DNA of 64,000 bases, taken from Alphaproteobacteria bacterium. GTDB taxonomy: Bacteria; Pseudomonadota; Alphaproteobacteria; G02398745; G023898745. Under the pieces are notes generated by a model. It made no database searches. It saw nothing but the letters and a program-made list of their open reading frames with translations, and was not told the DNA's origin. Both the position numbers and the translations under genes were made by a program. How positions within the stretch are numbered: position 1 is the stretch's first letter; each line of letters opens with the position of its first letter. Of this stretch, positions 50,588-59,397 are shown one piece after another. Location of the stretch: assembly GCA_023898745.1 (NCBI GenBank), contig CP060237.1, positions 558,001-622,000 on the forward strand, given 5' to 3'.

Positions 50588-51573
50588 GCAGCCAAGGTCA
50601 TGAAAGCTAGAACAACAGACGCAATCCAAAACCTTACAACAACTGTTGTTTCCGCCCATCCTTTTTTCTCAAAATGATGATGAATAGGGGTCATCAAGAA
50701 TACCCGTTTGCCAGTGCGCTTAAACACAAACACTTGAATGATAACAGATACAGTCTCGATAACACATACACCAATTAGCATAGCAAACAAAATTTCTTGT
50801 TGGATCATTAAGGCGGTTGTTGCTAAAGAAGCGCCACAAGCAAGAGAGCCGACATCCCCCATAAAGATTTTTGCCGGAGGGGCGTTGAACCATAAGAACC
50901 CTAAGGATGCGCCGATCCATGCGCTTAATAATACCAGAAGCTCTTGCTCGAGTGTGTAATTACCTGTATAGATCATAATTCCTAGAGCAAGACTTGTCGT
51001 GATAACGGGAAAAATTGCCAACCCATCCAAACCATCTGTTAAGTTTAAGGCATTGCTAGATGCAACAATTACAAATGCGCTCCATAGGAGGAATGCGATA
51101 CCTAAGGGAATGAAAGTGTGAATAATAGGCAAATAGATCGTGTAGTTTTTTGCGAATAATAATGTGATGACAATGCCAACAATCCACTGTAAAGCGAATT
51201 TTGTGCGTGCGCGAATGCCTTCAGCAGAATGTAATTTAATTTTTTGGAGATCATCATAAAGACCGATTCCACCAAATAGCCCCATGGATAGCAGAGAGAT
51301 CCATATAAGATTGTTACTTATATCTGAAAAAAGTATGGCGCTAGTAAAGACGCAAAATAGCAGCAAAACTCCACCCATCGTAGGTGTTCCCGCTTTTTTA
51401 AGATGGGTTTCTGGGCCGTAATGTCTTATGGGCTGTCCTTTTTCTTGTAAGCGTTTTAAGTATTGAATTGCTGCATTTCCGAGTGTCATATGCGTAATAA
51501 AAGCAAAGAAAAGTGCCAAAAAGCCTCGCAGAAGAAGTTGGTTTTTTAAGTGTGGAAGGAGTGCTAAGATCAT
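50572..51573 (-). CDS. mraY: Phospho-N-acetylmuramoyl-pentapeptide transferase
   Basis: Makes lipid I, the first membrane step of peptidoglycan synthesis. Ten hydrophobic segments; motifs GTPTMGG (about residue 60), NLTDGLDGLA (about 175), LGFLWFNAPPAKIFMGDVGS (about 228) and PIHHHFEKKGWAE near the end. Start chosen at ATG 51573 (MILALLPHLKNQ); the longer frame to 51621 is translated palindrome. Alone here, not with murF/murD. 334 residues. Confidence 0.94.
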   Translation of the reverse strand: MILALLPHLKNQLLLRGFLALFFAFITHMTLGNAAIQYLKRLQEKGQPIRHYGPETHLKKAGTPTMGGVLLLFCVFTSAILFSDISNNLIWISLLSMGLFGGIGLYDDLQKIKLHSAEGIRARTKFALQWIVGIVITLLFAKNYTIYLPIIHTFIPLGIAFLLWSAFVIVASSNALNLTDGLDGLAIFPVITTSLALGIMIYTGNYTLEQELLVLLSAWIGASLGFLWFNAPPAKIFMGDVGSLACGASLATTALMIQQEILFAMLIGVCVIETVSVIIQVFVFKRTGKRVFLMTPIHHHFEKKGWAETTVVVRFWIASVVLAFMTLAAYFFL

Positions 51574-51581
51574 TTTGATGT

Positions 51582-51659
51582 CGTCATGGCGAGTCCGCTG
51601 TAAGCGGGCGTGGCCATCCATGGATCACCACGACGAGCTAAGCTCGCCTCGTGATGACA
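51582..51659. repeat. Family A palindromic repeat
   Basis: Left arm CATGGCGAGTCCGCTGTAAGCGGGCG, centre ATCCATGGATC, right arm CGACGAGCTAAGCTCG. Upstream of mraY. Confidence 0.88.
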
Positions 51660-51757
51660 GGCTCCAGTTTATATTTTATCTTATTCACATTTAATCATAT
51701 TAACTTTGTGTTTAAAATATGGTACAGTTCCTTATATAGATAAAATAGGTTACGTAC

Positions 51758-51952
51758 ATGGCAGTTCCAAAGAAAAGAGTAAGTGTTTCAAGGCGAGGTA
51801 TGAGAAACGCTCATAGAAAGACTGTTAAACCTGTAAATTTGGTTGAATGCAATTCATGTGGTTCATATAAGTTGCAACATCATGTTTGTCCGAGTTGTGG
51901 CATATATAATGGGCGACAAATTATTGCACAAAAAGTGAAAGACGAAGATTAA
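51758..51952 (+). CDS. rpmF: 50S ribosomal protein L32
   Basis: 64 residues: MAVPKKRVSVSRRGMRNAH start and a four-Cys zinc ribbon (CNSC..CPSC) followed by YNGRQI. First gene of the common rpmF-plsX pair. AT-rich upstream with TATAGAT about 15 bases before a weak AGG. Confidence 0.96.
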   Translation: MAVPKKRVSVSRRGMRNAHRKTVKPVNLVECNSCGSYKLQHHVCPSCGIYNGRQIIAQKVKDED

Positions 51953-51971
51953 TTTTCGCATGACTTTAGTT

Positions 51972-52048
51972 GGTCATCCTGAGAGATTTGGCTGGAAGGA
52001 TCTAAGTGAATTTCTTGTAGATTTTTTGCCTTCAACTCAGAATGATGG
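51972..52048. repeat. Family B palindromic repeat, decayed
   Basis: GTCATCCTGAGAGATTTGGC, AAGGATCTAAG, and CAACTCAGAATGATGG in the gap between rpmF and plsX. Confidence 0.65.
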
Positions 52049-52054
52049 TGAGAT

Positions 52055-53086
52055 ATGATCTCTAAAAAGGCCATTACCATAGCTGTTGATGCAATGGGGG
52101 GTGATCATGGGCCTGAAGCTGTTATTAAAGGTGTAAAGCAGGCTTATGAAGAGATCGGCGATTCAAACTTAAGATTCAAAATTTTTATTCCAAAAAAACA
52201 TAAAGCGCTTTTAGTGAATATTCAAAGCATTTCAGATGCAGTTTATGTGGATGAAGTGATTGATTTGCATGAGAGTCCATTGAAAGCTCTTAAAAAAGGT
52301 CCAAATACTACTATGGGCCTTGCGATTACAGCTGTGCGTGATGGAAAGGCGGATGCGGTTCTTTCGCTAGGATCTACAGGTGCATATATTGCACTGTGCT
52401 GGAAAATATTGCATTTATTACCATCTATTACCAAGGTTGCACTACCTGCAACTATTCCTTCTGAAAATGGCCATAAAGTCGTTTTAGATCTTGGCGCTTC
52501 TTTAGTGGTGTCAGAGAAAGAGTTAGTGCAATTTGCACTTATGGGCGATGCAATGGCAAGAATTATGCTCAATAAATCAAACCCTCGTATTAAGCTTCTA
52601 AATGTAGGCGTGGAAGAAATGAAAGGTTTCCCTCAAACTATTAAAGCCCACAAAATCTTAAAAGACACTAAGATTTTAAACTATCAAGGTTTTGCAGAAG
52701 CAAGTCAATTATTTAGTGATGATATTGATGTTCTTGTGACAGATGGATATGGCGGAAATATTGCACTTAAAACCGTTAAGGGATTTCAGTCTTTTTTGAC
52801 AAAAATGCTCAAAAGCTACTTTACAAAAAACTGGATGCGAAAAATTGTAGGACTTGGGGTGAAGTTAGGGCTTAATAAATTGAAACAATATATGGATTGG
52901 CGACAGCATAATGGGGCTCCTTTGCTTGGATTTTCCAAACTCGCAATCAAAGGTCATGGGGATTCTGATGAGGTTGCGGTTGCTGCTGCTGTGAAAATGA
53001 CGTACATGTTTTTGGAAAAAGATTTAATCAATAAAATTCAAGAGGAGCTTGCTGAAAACGAGGACGTAGTTATTGCTGGCGTTTAA
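52055..53086 (+). CDS. plsX: Phosphate acyltransferase PlsX
   Basis: Makes acyl-phosphate for phospholipid synthesis. Start AITIAVDAMGGDHGPEAVIK, core LGSTGAYIALCWKIL, and VTDGYGGNIALKTVKG near residue 230 are diagnostic. Length 343. Follows rpmF; fabH, the usual next gene, is replaced by a convergent hypothetical that overlaps its 3' end by 17 bases. Confidence 0.95.
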   Translation: MISKKAITIAVDAMGGDHGPEAVIKGVKQAYEEIGDSNLRFKIFIPKKHKALLVNIQSISDAVYVDEVIDLHESPLKALKKGPNTTMGLAITAVRDGKADAVLSLGSTGAYIALCWKILHLLPSITKVALPATIPSENGHKVVLDLGASLVVSEKELVQFALMGDAMARIMLNKSNPRIKLLNVGVEEMKGFPQTIKAHKILKDTKILNYQGFAEASQLFSDDIDVLVTDGYGGNIALKTVKGFQSFLTKMLKSYFTKNWMRKIVGLGVKLGLNKLKQYMDWRQHNGAPLLGFSKLAIKGHGDSDEVAVAAAVKMTYMFLEKDLINKIQEELAENEDVVIAGV

Positions 53087-53735
53087 CATCAAAAACCACT
53101 CCAAATGTGAAGCGTATAAATGATAAGCTATTGGAAATCATGGGCATAGCGTGCAGCCCATTATCTTCTCGAAGCTTTTCACCTGTCTTAGTTTTTAATC
53201 GAAATAACCCTGTTATAGCGCTAAATGGAAAAGCATATTGCAATCCGCCTGTTAAGAGAGTGCTATTGTTCAGTGTGTATTGCAGCTCAAGTCCTGCGCA
53301 TATGTTTGCTGTATCTTGTTTAATATCATTGTCATTTTGGTCTTGCAATCCCAATGACTCTTGATCATTTTCATCACTTATATTGAGCTCTTGAATACTG
53401 TGAAATTTGTATCCTAAAATTCCAGAGATAACCCAGTGTGGCCTGAATTTATACCCAAGTCCAAATTTTATACTGGCTACATCGCGGCTTTTGGTATGTT
53501 TTTTCTGTGTATAAGGAAGAATCGAAACTCCACCTTCGATTTTGATTTGCGCCTTATCTTTGCACCATGTTTGTCCAAACAAGATATTTAGCACAGGGTT
53601 GTTAGAGGTTGGAGTTTGGTTTTTAATTACAATCCTTTTATTTGATACACCGCTATTGATATTGAATTTAAGTGGATGCTTTGGTTTGACGCTGTGTATA
53701 AACAAGTCATTGCCTAAATTTAAGCCGATATACAT
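53070..53735 (-). CDS. Hypothetical, beta-rich barrel-like protein
   Basis: Not recognised. 221 residues without a clear signal (MYIGLNLGNDLFIHSVK). Alternating segments (IKFGLGYKFRPHWVISGILGYKF, TLLTGGLQYAFPF, FIRFTFGVVFDV) suggest a beta-barrel or transthyretin-like fold. It overlaps plsX tail to tail by 17 bases. Possibly an N-terminally truncated outer-membrane protein. Confidence 0.5.
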   Translation of the reverse strand: MYIGLNLGNDLFIHSVKPKHPLKFNINSGVSNKRIVIKNQTPTSNNPVLNILFGQTWCKDKAQIKIEGGVSILPYTQKKHTKSRDVASIKFGLGYKFRPHWVISGILGYKFHSIQELNISDENDQESLGLQDQNDNDIKQDTANICAGLELQYTLNNSTLLTGGLQYAFPFSAITGLFRLKTKTGEKLREDNGLHAMPMISNSLSFIRFTFGVVFDVKRQQ

Positions 53736-53805
53736 CAGTTGCTAGGAGGTTGGAGTATATGAAATATGAAGTTTTTTTATTAATAGAAATTTAATGACAG
53801 ATGTG

Positions 53806-53869
53806 CGTCATGGCGAGCGGAGCGTGGCCATCCATGGATCACCACGTCGCTTCGCTCCTCGTGATGACG
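53806..53869. repeat. Family A palindromic repeat
   Basis: Left arm CATGGCGAGCGGAGCGTGGCC, centre ATCCATGGATC, right arm CGTCGCTTCGCTCC; the right end touches the argS stop region. Confidence 0.88.
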
Positions 53870-53872
53870 GTG

Positions 53873-55498
53873 CTACATTTCCAAAGGAGCGCTTACGCCT
53901 AGTATATCTAGGGTTTGCGTTAAGACATTTAACACATAGCGCGCAAGATACATTCTGGCTGATGATAGAGGAGCATTGTCTTCTACAATGAAGCGATAAT
54001 CTTTTTTACTCCATAGGCTATGGAAATCTGATGCCAGTTGGTAAGCGTAATTTGCTAAGCGATGAGGCTCATAATGCACACATGCTAATCTTAATGCTCG
54101 CGGAAAATCTTGTAGAACTTGAATAAGTGAAATCTCATCTTCATCTTCCAAAAGCGCTACGGTATCTTTGTCGTATTCACCTTTATATCTTCGCATTAAA
54201 GAACCAATCCGGGCGGTTGCATATTGAACATAAAAAATCGGATTATCTTTGGTTTGTTCCACAGCTTTTTCTAGATCAAAATCATAGCTCATGTTTGCAT
54301 TGCGCATGAGTAATAAAAACCTCAATGCATCTGCGCCAATCTCATCAATAACTTCTGCCATAGTCACAAAGGTGTTTTTGCGTTTTGACATTTTCAGAGG
54401 TTCGCCATTCTTCATGAAGTTGACAAGCTGGCAAACAAGAATATTTAAATCAGCCTTGCCGTTTGATAAGGCTTTTACCGCTGCTTTTAATCTCTTGATA
54501 TAGCCAATATGATCAGCACCAAAAATATTGATCATTTTTTCAAAGCCGCGCTGATATTTATCATAATGATACGCCACATCGCTAGCAAAATATGTCCAGG
54601 TTCCGTCTGCTTTTTTCATAGCGCGATTTTGGTCATCTCCATAGTTTTTAGATTCAAAAATCCATTGCTTTCGGGGATTCCATTCGCCTTGGAAATCTTT
54701 TGGCTTTTCCAGCATACCCTCTTTTACATCACCACTTTTTTTTAATGTCTCAAACGCTTTATCCACAGCGCCATCTTCGACAAGCTTCCTTTCAGAGGTT
54801 AATACATCGAATTCAATATTGAGTTTTTTCAAATTACTTTGAATCATATCCATCATTTTTCCAACGGCGCAGGATTTAAAATCGCGCGGTGTTTCATCTA
54901 TCGTCTGAGCAGCGTCCTTTAAGTATTCTCCAATGTACATATCTTCTGTGAAATCATCATCTTTGATTTTGTAACCGTGTTGCTCTTTGTATCTAAGCTC
55001 TAAAGATCTGCCCAACATATCGATTTGGTTGCCCGCATCGTTGATATAGTATTCTTTAGTTATATCAAAACCAGATGTCGTGAGAATGCGCGCTAATGTG
55101 TCGCCTAAAACTGCATTTCTTGCATGACCAATGTGTAAAGGGCCCGTAGGGTTTGCGGATAAAAATTCGAGCAAGATTTTTTGATTTTGCCCGATATTCT
55201 CTGGCGCTATATCTTCTAATAGTTTATTCTGCCAAAAAGATTTATGAAATTTAATGTTGAGAAATCCTGGACCAACCTTTTCGATATTTTGAATTGGAAA
55301 GGTTTTTTCAATATCATCCTGAATAGTTTGAATTTCAGTATCGAGAAGTTTGCTTTTTAAAATCATAAAAGCATTAGTTGTGACATCGCCATGCTGCTTA
55401 AATTTACATGGTTCAAGCGTTATCCTCTCAAGCTCTTTATCTGACGGCTGATAATACTTTTTTATCTGGTTGATGATGAAATCTAAAATAGCTTTCAT
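53873..55498 (-). CDS. argS: Arginine--tRNA ligase
   Basis: Class I synthetase. HIGH motif ANPTGPLHIGHARNAVLGD (about residue 115), KMSKS-type KMSKRKNTFVT (about 380), N-terminal Add1-like part, and C-terminal DALR anticodon-binding domain (RLACVHYEPHRLANYAYQLA). Length 541 is slightly short. Elsewhere in alphaproteobacteria argS precedes nagZ; here they are 48 kb apart. Confidence 0.96.
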   Translation of the reverse strand: MKAILDFIINQIKKYYQPSDKELERITLEPCKFKQHGDVTTNAFMILKSKLLDTEIQTIQDDIEKTFPIQNIEKVGPGFLNIKFHKSFWQNKLLEDIAPENIGQNQKILLEFLSANPTGPLHIGHARNAVLGDTLARILTTSGFDITKEYYINDAGNQIDMLGRSLELRYKEQHGYKIKDDDFTEDMYIGEYLKDAAQTIDETPRDFKSCAVGKMMDMIQSNLKKLNIEFDVLTSERKLVEDGAVDKAFETLKKSGDVKEGMLEKPKDFQGEWNPRKQWIFESKNYGDDQNRAMKKADGTWTYFASDVAYHYDKYQRGFEKMINIFGADHIGYIKRLKAAVKALSNGKADLNILVCQLVNFMKNGEPLKMSKRKNTFVTMAEVIDEIGADALRFLLLMRNANMSYDFDLEKAVEQTKDNPIFYVQYATARIGSLMRRYKGEYDKDTVALLEDEDEISLIQVLQDFPRALRLACVHYEPHRLANYAYQLASDFHSLWSKKDYRFIVEDNAPLSSARMYLARYVLNVLTQTLDILGVSAPLEM

Positions 55499-55585
55499 GA
55501 ATTTTTTTGTTTTATTTTCGCATGTATCTTACCTGGAAAGCAAAAAGCTAGGCATAATAATAGCAAGGTACGTACGAAAATTCCT

Positions 55586-56887
55586 ATGTTTTTTTTATTT
55601 CTCTCATTAGAAGCTAAGACTTTAGCGCCTAAAGATATTAATGGTACATTTGTGAAGTTGGTTCCTGAGATAAAAGGAAAAGATCAAAACCTTCATCCAT
55701 TTGATAAGCTTGGTGTGGTTTATGCATTTAAGTTTTCAAAAGGAGAGGTGCAGTATGAGAGATTTCCCGTGCCATCTTCTGCGTATGAGCAGTACAAAAA
55801 ATCTGGCAAGGCGGAGCATGATGGGTTTTATCAAAAAACGGGTAATACGCATTTGTTCAATCAAATGCTGAATGCGCATTCCTTTAAGGCTAAAGTTCAA
55901 GATATAAAAAAAGATGTTTTTGTAACGACAGAAACACCGCCTCAGATATTTTTGACAGGAAAGGCTTTAGAGTGGAAAGACGAGCTTCCTAAAAGTCGTA
56001 TCTATGAAAATGCGTTTATCAAAGATTCATATAGTTATATGATGCATTTTGGTTTGTTTAGCACAGACTATGTTGTATATAAAATTCAAGATTGTTGCCG
56101 CATTCCTATTTGCAGGATTACAACACATACTCCAGCCTATATGCATAGTTTTGCCGTTACAGAAAATTATTTCATTTTGTTGGAAATTCCGTTTCGATTA
56201 TCTAGACCGTTTCCTAACTTATTTTCAGCTTTTATGAAGAGTTTTGAGTTTTATCCTGAAGAAAAAACACGCGTTTTATGTATCGATAAAAAAACAGGCG
56301 AAGTGAAGGAATTTTTTACAAAGTCATTTTTCTACTATCATATTGCGAATGCCTTTGAAGATAATGGTTCTATAAATATTGATGTTGTGGGTTATGATAA
56401 GCCCCTTGTATCGCTGGAAGAGAAAAATGTGAACAATCGTTTGATGCGCATTGTGTTGAAGCAGGATGCTGAGCCGGTGGTGGTCGAGCATGAAAGAGCC
56501 TGCGAATTTCCCGTGATTAATCCTGAGATTGCTGGAAAAAACTATCGTTTTATTTATGCATTAAGGACGGATTTATCAAAAAAGTTTGAGCAAATGGGCG
56601 TAGGGTTATTAAAAATTGATCTGAATGGCGATATGAAAAGTTTCAGCAAAAAAGATTGTATTTTTGGTGAGCCTGCCTTTATACGTCGTCATTATGAGCG
56701 TAGCGAAGAATCTTGTAAGGCTAGCACAGAAGATGACGGATGGCTTATCGGGATTATGTCTAACACCGCGGAAAGAAAGTCATATTTGTATGTTTTGAAT
56801 GCTCAAACGATGGAGTTGGTGTATTCACAGCCTATGCGTGATTATGTTGCCTCTATTGGGTTTCATGGGCGGTTTTTTTCTTCCTAA
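55586..56887 (+). CDS. Carotenoid oxygenase (RPE65/CCD) family protein with an in-frame repeat
   Basis: Seven-bladed propeller, non-heme iron oxygenase family. Matches: TPAYMHSFAVTENYFILLEIP (His, about residue 188), FYYHIANAFEDNG (His, about 251), ACEFPVINPEIAGKNYRFIY (about 305), EDDGWLIGIM (about 387), and the C-terminal SIGFHGRFF (His, about 427); the fourth His is less clear. Leader MFFLFLSLEA is short. A family B type repeat (56697-56739) inserts RRHYERSEESCKAST between GEPAFI and EDDGW. Substrate unknown (apocarotenoid or stilbene-like). No Shine-Dalgarno. Confidence 0.8.
   Translation: MFFLFLSLEAKTLAPKDINGTFVKLVPEIKGKDQNLHPFDKLGVVYAFKFSKGEVQYERFPVPSSAYEQYKKSGKAEHDGFYQKTGNTHLFNQMLNAHSFKAKVQDIKKDVFVTTETPPQIFLTGKALEWKDELPKSRIYENAFIKDSYSYMMHFGLFSTDYVVYKIQDCCRIPICRITTHTPAYMHSFAVTENYFILLEIPFRLSRPFPNLFSAFMKSFEFYPEEKTRVLCIDKKTGEVKEFFTKSFFYYHIANAFEDNGSINIDVVGYDKPLVSLEEKNVNNRLMRIVLKQDAEPVVVEHERACEFPVINPEIAGKNYRFIYALRTDLSKKFEQMGVGLLKIDLNGDMKSFSKKDCIFGEPAFIRRHYERSEESCKASTEDDGWLIGIMSNTAERKSYLYVLNAQTMELVYSQPMRDYVASIGFHGRFFSS
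56697..56739. repeat. Palindromic repeat inserted in frame in the carotenoid oxygenase gene
   Basis: CGTCATTATGAGCGTAGCG, GAATCTTGTAAGG, AGATGACGG; the translated HYERSEESCKAS is typical of family B read in this frame. Confidence 0.8.
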
Positions 56888-56905
56888 ACGAGAGGCTGTA
56901 AAGCG

Positions 56906-56969
56906 CGTCATGGCGAGCGTAGCGTAGCCATCCATGGATCATCACATCGCTTCGCTCCTCGTGATGACA
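56906..56969. repeat. Family A palindromic repeat
   Basis: Left arm CATGGCGAGCGTAGCGTAGCC, centre ATCCATGGATC, right arm ATCGCTTCGCTCCTCG. The rest of the gap to 57091 is AT-rich promoter-like sequence. Confidence 0.85.
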
Positions 56970-57091
56970 TGTATCAAAGTTGAACTCTCCTACTAAATTT
57001 CCTATTATCAATTATGAATTAGTCATAAATTTGTGCAATGGATATTACTTCTTGTTAATTAGGATTTTAACTAAATACCAAGGAGAATTTT

Positions 57092-58429
57092 ATGCACAAA
57101 CCAATCATTATAAAAGACCTATCACTTCCATTTACAAAAATTGAAGATTTTTCTGCAACGATTCATTATGGTGATCGAATTATTTTAATTGGTCGCAATG
57201 GTGCGGGTAAATCGACTCTTTTGAAATCCATCTTGAAACAGTGTGATGATGTTCAGGTTGGATATGTTCCGCAAATGATCAAAGGATTTGAAGCGCTGAG
57301 CGGAGGCGAGAGATTTAACGCGGCTTTAACCAAAGCATTATCTGTAGACCCTGAGATGCTTTTATTAGATGAGCCAACAAATCATTTGGATTCACGGAAT
57401 AAAAAATCATTGCTCCAACTGTTGAAACATTATCCAGGCACACTTGTGATAGCGACCCATGACATGGATTTGATGGAAGGGATTTTGTGGCATATTAAAG
57501 ATGATCAAATCTCTATTTTTAAGGGGAGCTATGAAGATTATAAACGAGAGCTTGAATTACAACAGCATTCTCTTGAACAAAAAAAACTAAAGTTAAATCA
57601 AGAGAAGAAATATCTTCATGAAGATCTTATGGATGAGCAAGTGAGAGCTAAAAAAAGTAGGCTAAGAGGCGAAAAACGCACCAAAGAAAAAAAATGGCCA
57701 GCAATGGTTGCAAAAATGAAAGAGCAGCAAGCGGCAAAAACTACCGGAGATAGAAAAAAGACATTAGGTGAAAAAAGACAAGACATATCAGAGAGACTAA
57801 AAGAACTGCAGTTGCCTGAAGTTATTAAGCCTAAATTTTCTTTAGAAACGCTAGATAACAATAGTGACATCCTCGTTGTGGATGGTACAGCAGGATATCA
57901 TCCTGATAAACCAGTTTTAAAAAATATCAACTTAGCTTTAAGTAAGAATGATCGATTAGCAATTACAGGTCAAAATGGTTCAGGCAAAACGACTTTAATT
58001 AAAGCGATTTTAGGTGACCCATCTGTGTGGACATCAGGTGAGTGGATAGTTCCAAAAAAAGAGCATATAGGGCATTTAGATCAGCATTACAAAACACTTG
58101 ATCCAGATAAAACTGTATTAGAGCATTTTGAAGATCTTCTGGATAAAAGAAAATACCTTAATGATTATTTGTTTCGTACAGATGAGCAAGTGAATACAAA
58201 AGCTAGCTGTTTATCTGAAGGTGAGAAAGCGCGCTTGAGCTTAGCGCAAATTGGAGCGCATACACCAAGACTGTTGATCTTGGATGAGCTGACAAATAAT
58301 TTAGATTTAGAAACAAAAGAACATGTGATTCAAGTTTTAAGAGATTATCCTGGAACGCTGATTGTGATTTCGCATGAGCAGGGATTTTTGGATGCGATAG
58401 GGGTGACGCAGCATTTTAGCTGTTTATAA
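57092..58429 (+). CDS. ABC-F family ATPase
   Basis: Two fused nucleotide-binding domains, no membrane part; ribosome-associated translation factor or antibiotic-protection family. NBD1: GRNGAGKSTLL, LSGGERFNAAL, LLLDEPTNHLD, THD. Linker about 155-255 is basic and helical. NBD2: GQNGSGKTTLI, LSEGEKARLSL, LILDELTNNLD, SHE. At 445 residues it is shorter than EttA or Uup (550-630), mainly in NBD1. AAGGAG lies seven bases before the ATG. The 3' end overlaps the convergent aldolase by 14 bases. Confidence 0.88.
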   Translation: MHKPIIIKDLSLPFTKIEDFSATIHYGDRIILIGRNGAGKSTLLKSILKQCDDVQVGYVPQMIKGFEALSGGERFNAALTKALSVDPEMLLLDEPTNHLDSRNKKSLLQLLKHYPGTLVIATHDMDLMEGILWHIKDDQISIFKGSYEDYKRELELQQHSLEQKKLKLNQEKKYLHEDLMDEQVRAKKSRLRGEKRTKEKKWPAMVAKMKEQQAAKTTGDRKKTLGEKRQDISERLKELQLPEVIKPKFSLETLDNNSDILVVDGTAGYHPDKPVLKNINLALSKNDRLAITGQNGSGKTTLIKAILGDPSVWTSGEWIVPKKEHIGHLDQHYKTLDPDKTVLEHFEDLLDKRKYLNDYLFRTDEQVNTKASCLSEGEKARLSLAQIGAHTPRLLILDELTNNLDLETKEHVIQVLRDYPGTLIVISHEQGFLDAIGVTQHFSCL

Positions 58430-59396
58430 GTCTTTGAAGCTGATTAATTTTTTCATCTGTCGTCATAAAATGCGTCACAAAGCGGTAGATATCTTTTTCC
58501 CAATGGTAAAACTTTACACCTGCTTCCTGTAATTTTTGTGCATTTTTTATATCCATATGAAAAAACACCTGATTAGTTTCTATAGGGTAGGCTGGCTTAA
58601 AGTTTTGACTCAGTATATCGAATAATTTTTTTGCTTGCTTATTAGCATGCTGGGCGTTTTCAATCCATACATCAAAATAAGCGATCATTTGAGCGGCTAC
58701 ATAACGGGTTTTTGATAACAGTTGCCCAGCGCGTTTGACGCGATACGAAAAATCTTTCGCATAATCTTTATTGAAAAATACAACCAACTCTCCGATCATA
58801 CATCCATTTTTTGTGCCGCCTAATGATAATACATCAATATGTTGAATCATTTCTTTTGGAGACACTCCAAGGTAAGCTAAGGCATTTGAGAATCTTGCGC
58901 CGTCCATATGGATTGGGAGTTCTAGCTGTTTTAGTTTTTTGATTTCATCCAACGTATAGACTGTTCCAATTTCTGTTGGTTGAGTGAGGCTTATAGCGCC
59001 AGGTTTTACCATATGTGGCGCATAAAGAAGTTGCGTCTCTTTTGCGAGTTTTAATGTGCAGAGGTCTATTTTGTTATCTGAGCCATCTACCGGTGTGAGT
59101 TTATAGCCCATTGATTCAATGCACCCAGCTTCATGTGTATTAATGTGAGCGTTTTTATGGCAATAAATTGTTTGATAGGGTAAGCATAAAGAAGATAGTG
59201 CCAAGCAGTTTGAAATACTTCCTGTTGAAACAAGAAAAATCTCCACATCTTTTTCAAATATTTGAGAGATTTTTTCTTTCAATGCATTTGAATATTCATC
59301 GTCCCCATAAGAATTTTGCAGTCCGGTATTTGCATCAGAAATGGCTTTTAGAATATGTGGATGAATAGGGGCTATATTGTCACTTTTAAAATTCAT
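58416..59396 (-). CDS. ltaE: Low-specificity threonine aldolase-like PLP enzyme
   Basis: Fold-type I PLP enzyme cleaving threonine/allo-threonine to glycine and acetaldehyde. N-terminus SDNIAPIHPHILKAISDAN, HINTHEAGCIE, HMDGARFSNA (PLP Asp and Arg, about residue 170), and PLP Lys in LSLGGTKNG (about 196). Length 326. Starts two bases from the stop of the ABC exporter downstream gene order, same strand as both exporters. Confidence 0.9.
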   Translation of the reverse strand: MNFKSDNIAPIHPHILKAISDANTGLQNSYGDDEYSNALKEKISQIFEKDVEIFLVSTGSISNCLALSSLCLPYQTIYCHKNAHINTHEAGCIESMGYKLTPVDGSDNKIDLCTLKLAKETQLLYAPHMVKPGAISLTQPTEIGTVYTLDEIKKLKQLELPIHMDGARFSNALAYLGVSPKEMIQHIDVLSLGGTKNGCMIGELVVFFNKDYAKDFSYRVKRAGQLLSKTRYVAAQMIAYFDVWIENAQHANKQAKKLFDILSQNFKPAYPIETNQVFFHMDIKNAQKLQEAGVKFYHWEKDIYRFVTHFMTTDEKINQLQRLINS

Positions 59397-59397
59397 A

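Noticed and set aside
51574..51621. Longer N-terminus of mraY
   Set aside because: MDGHARLQRTRHDD is a translated repeat; the family start is at ATG 51573. The same applies to pal (to 4368) and the lipoprotein (from 45595).
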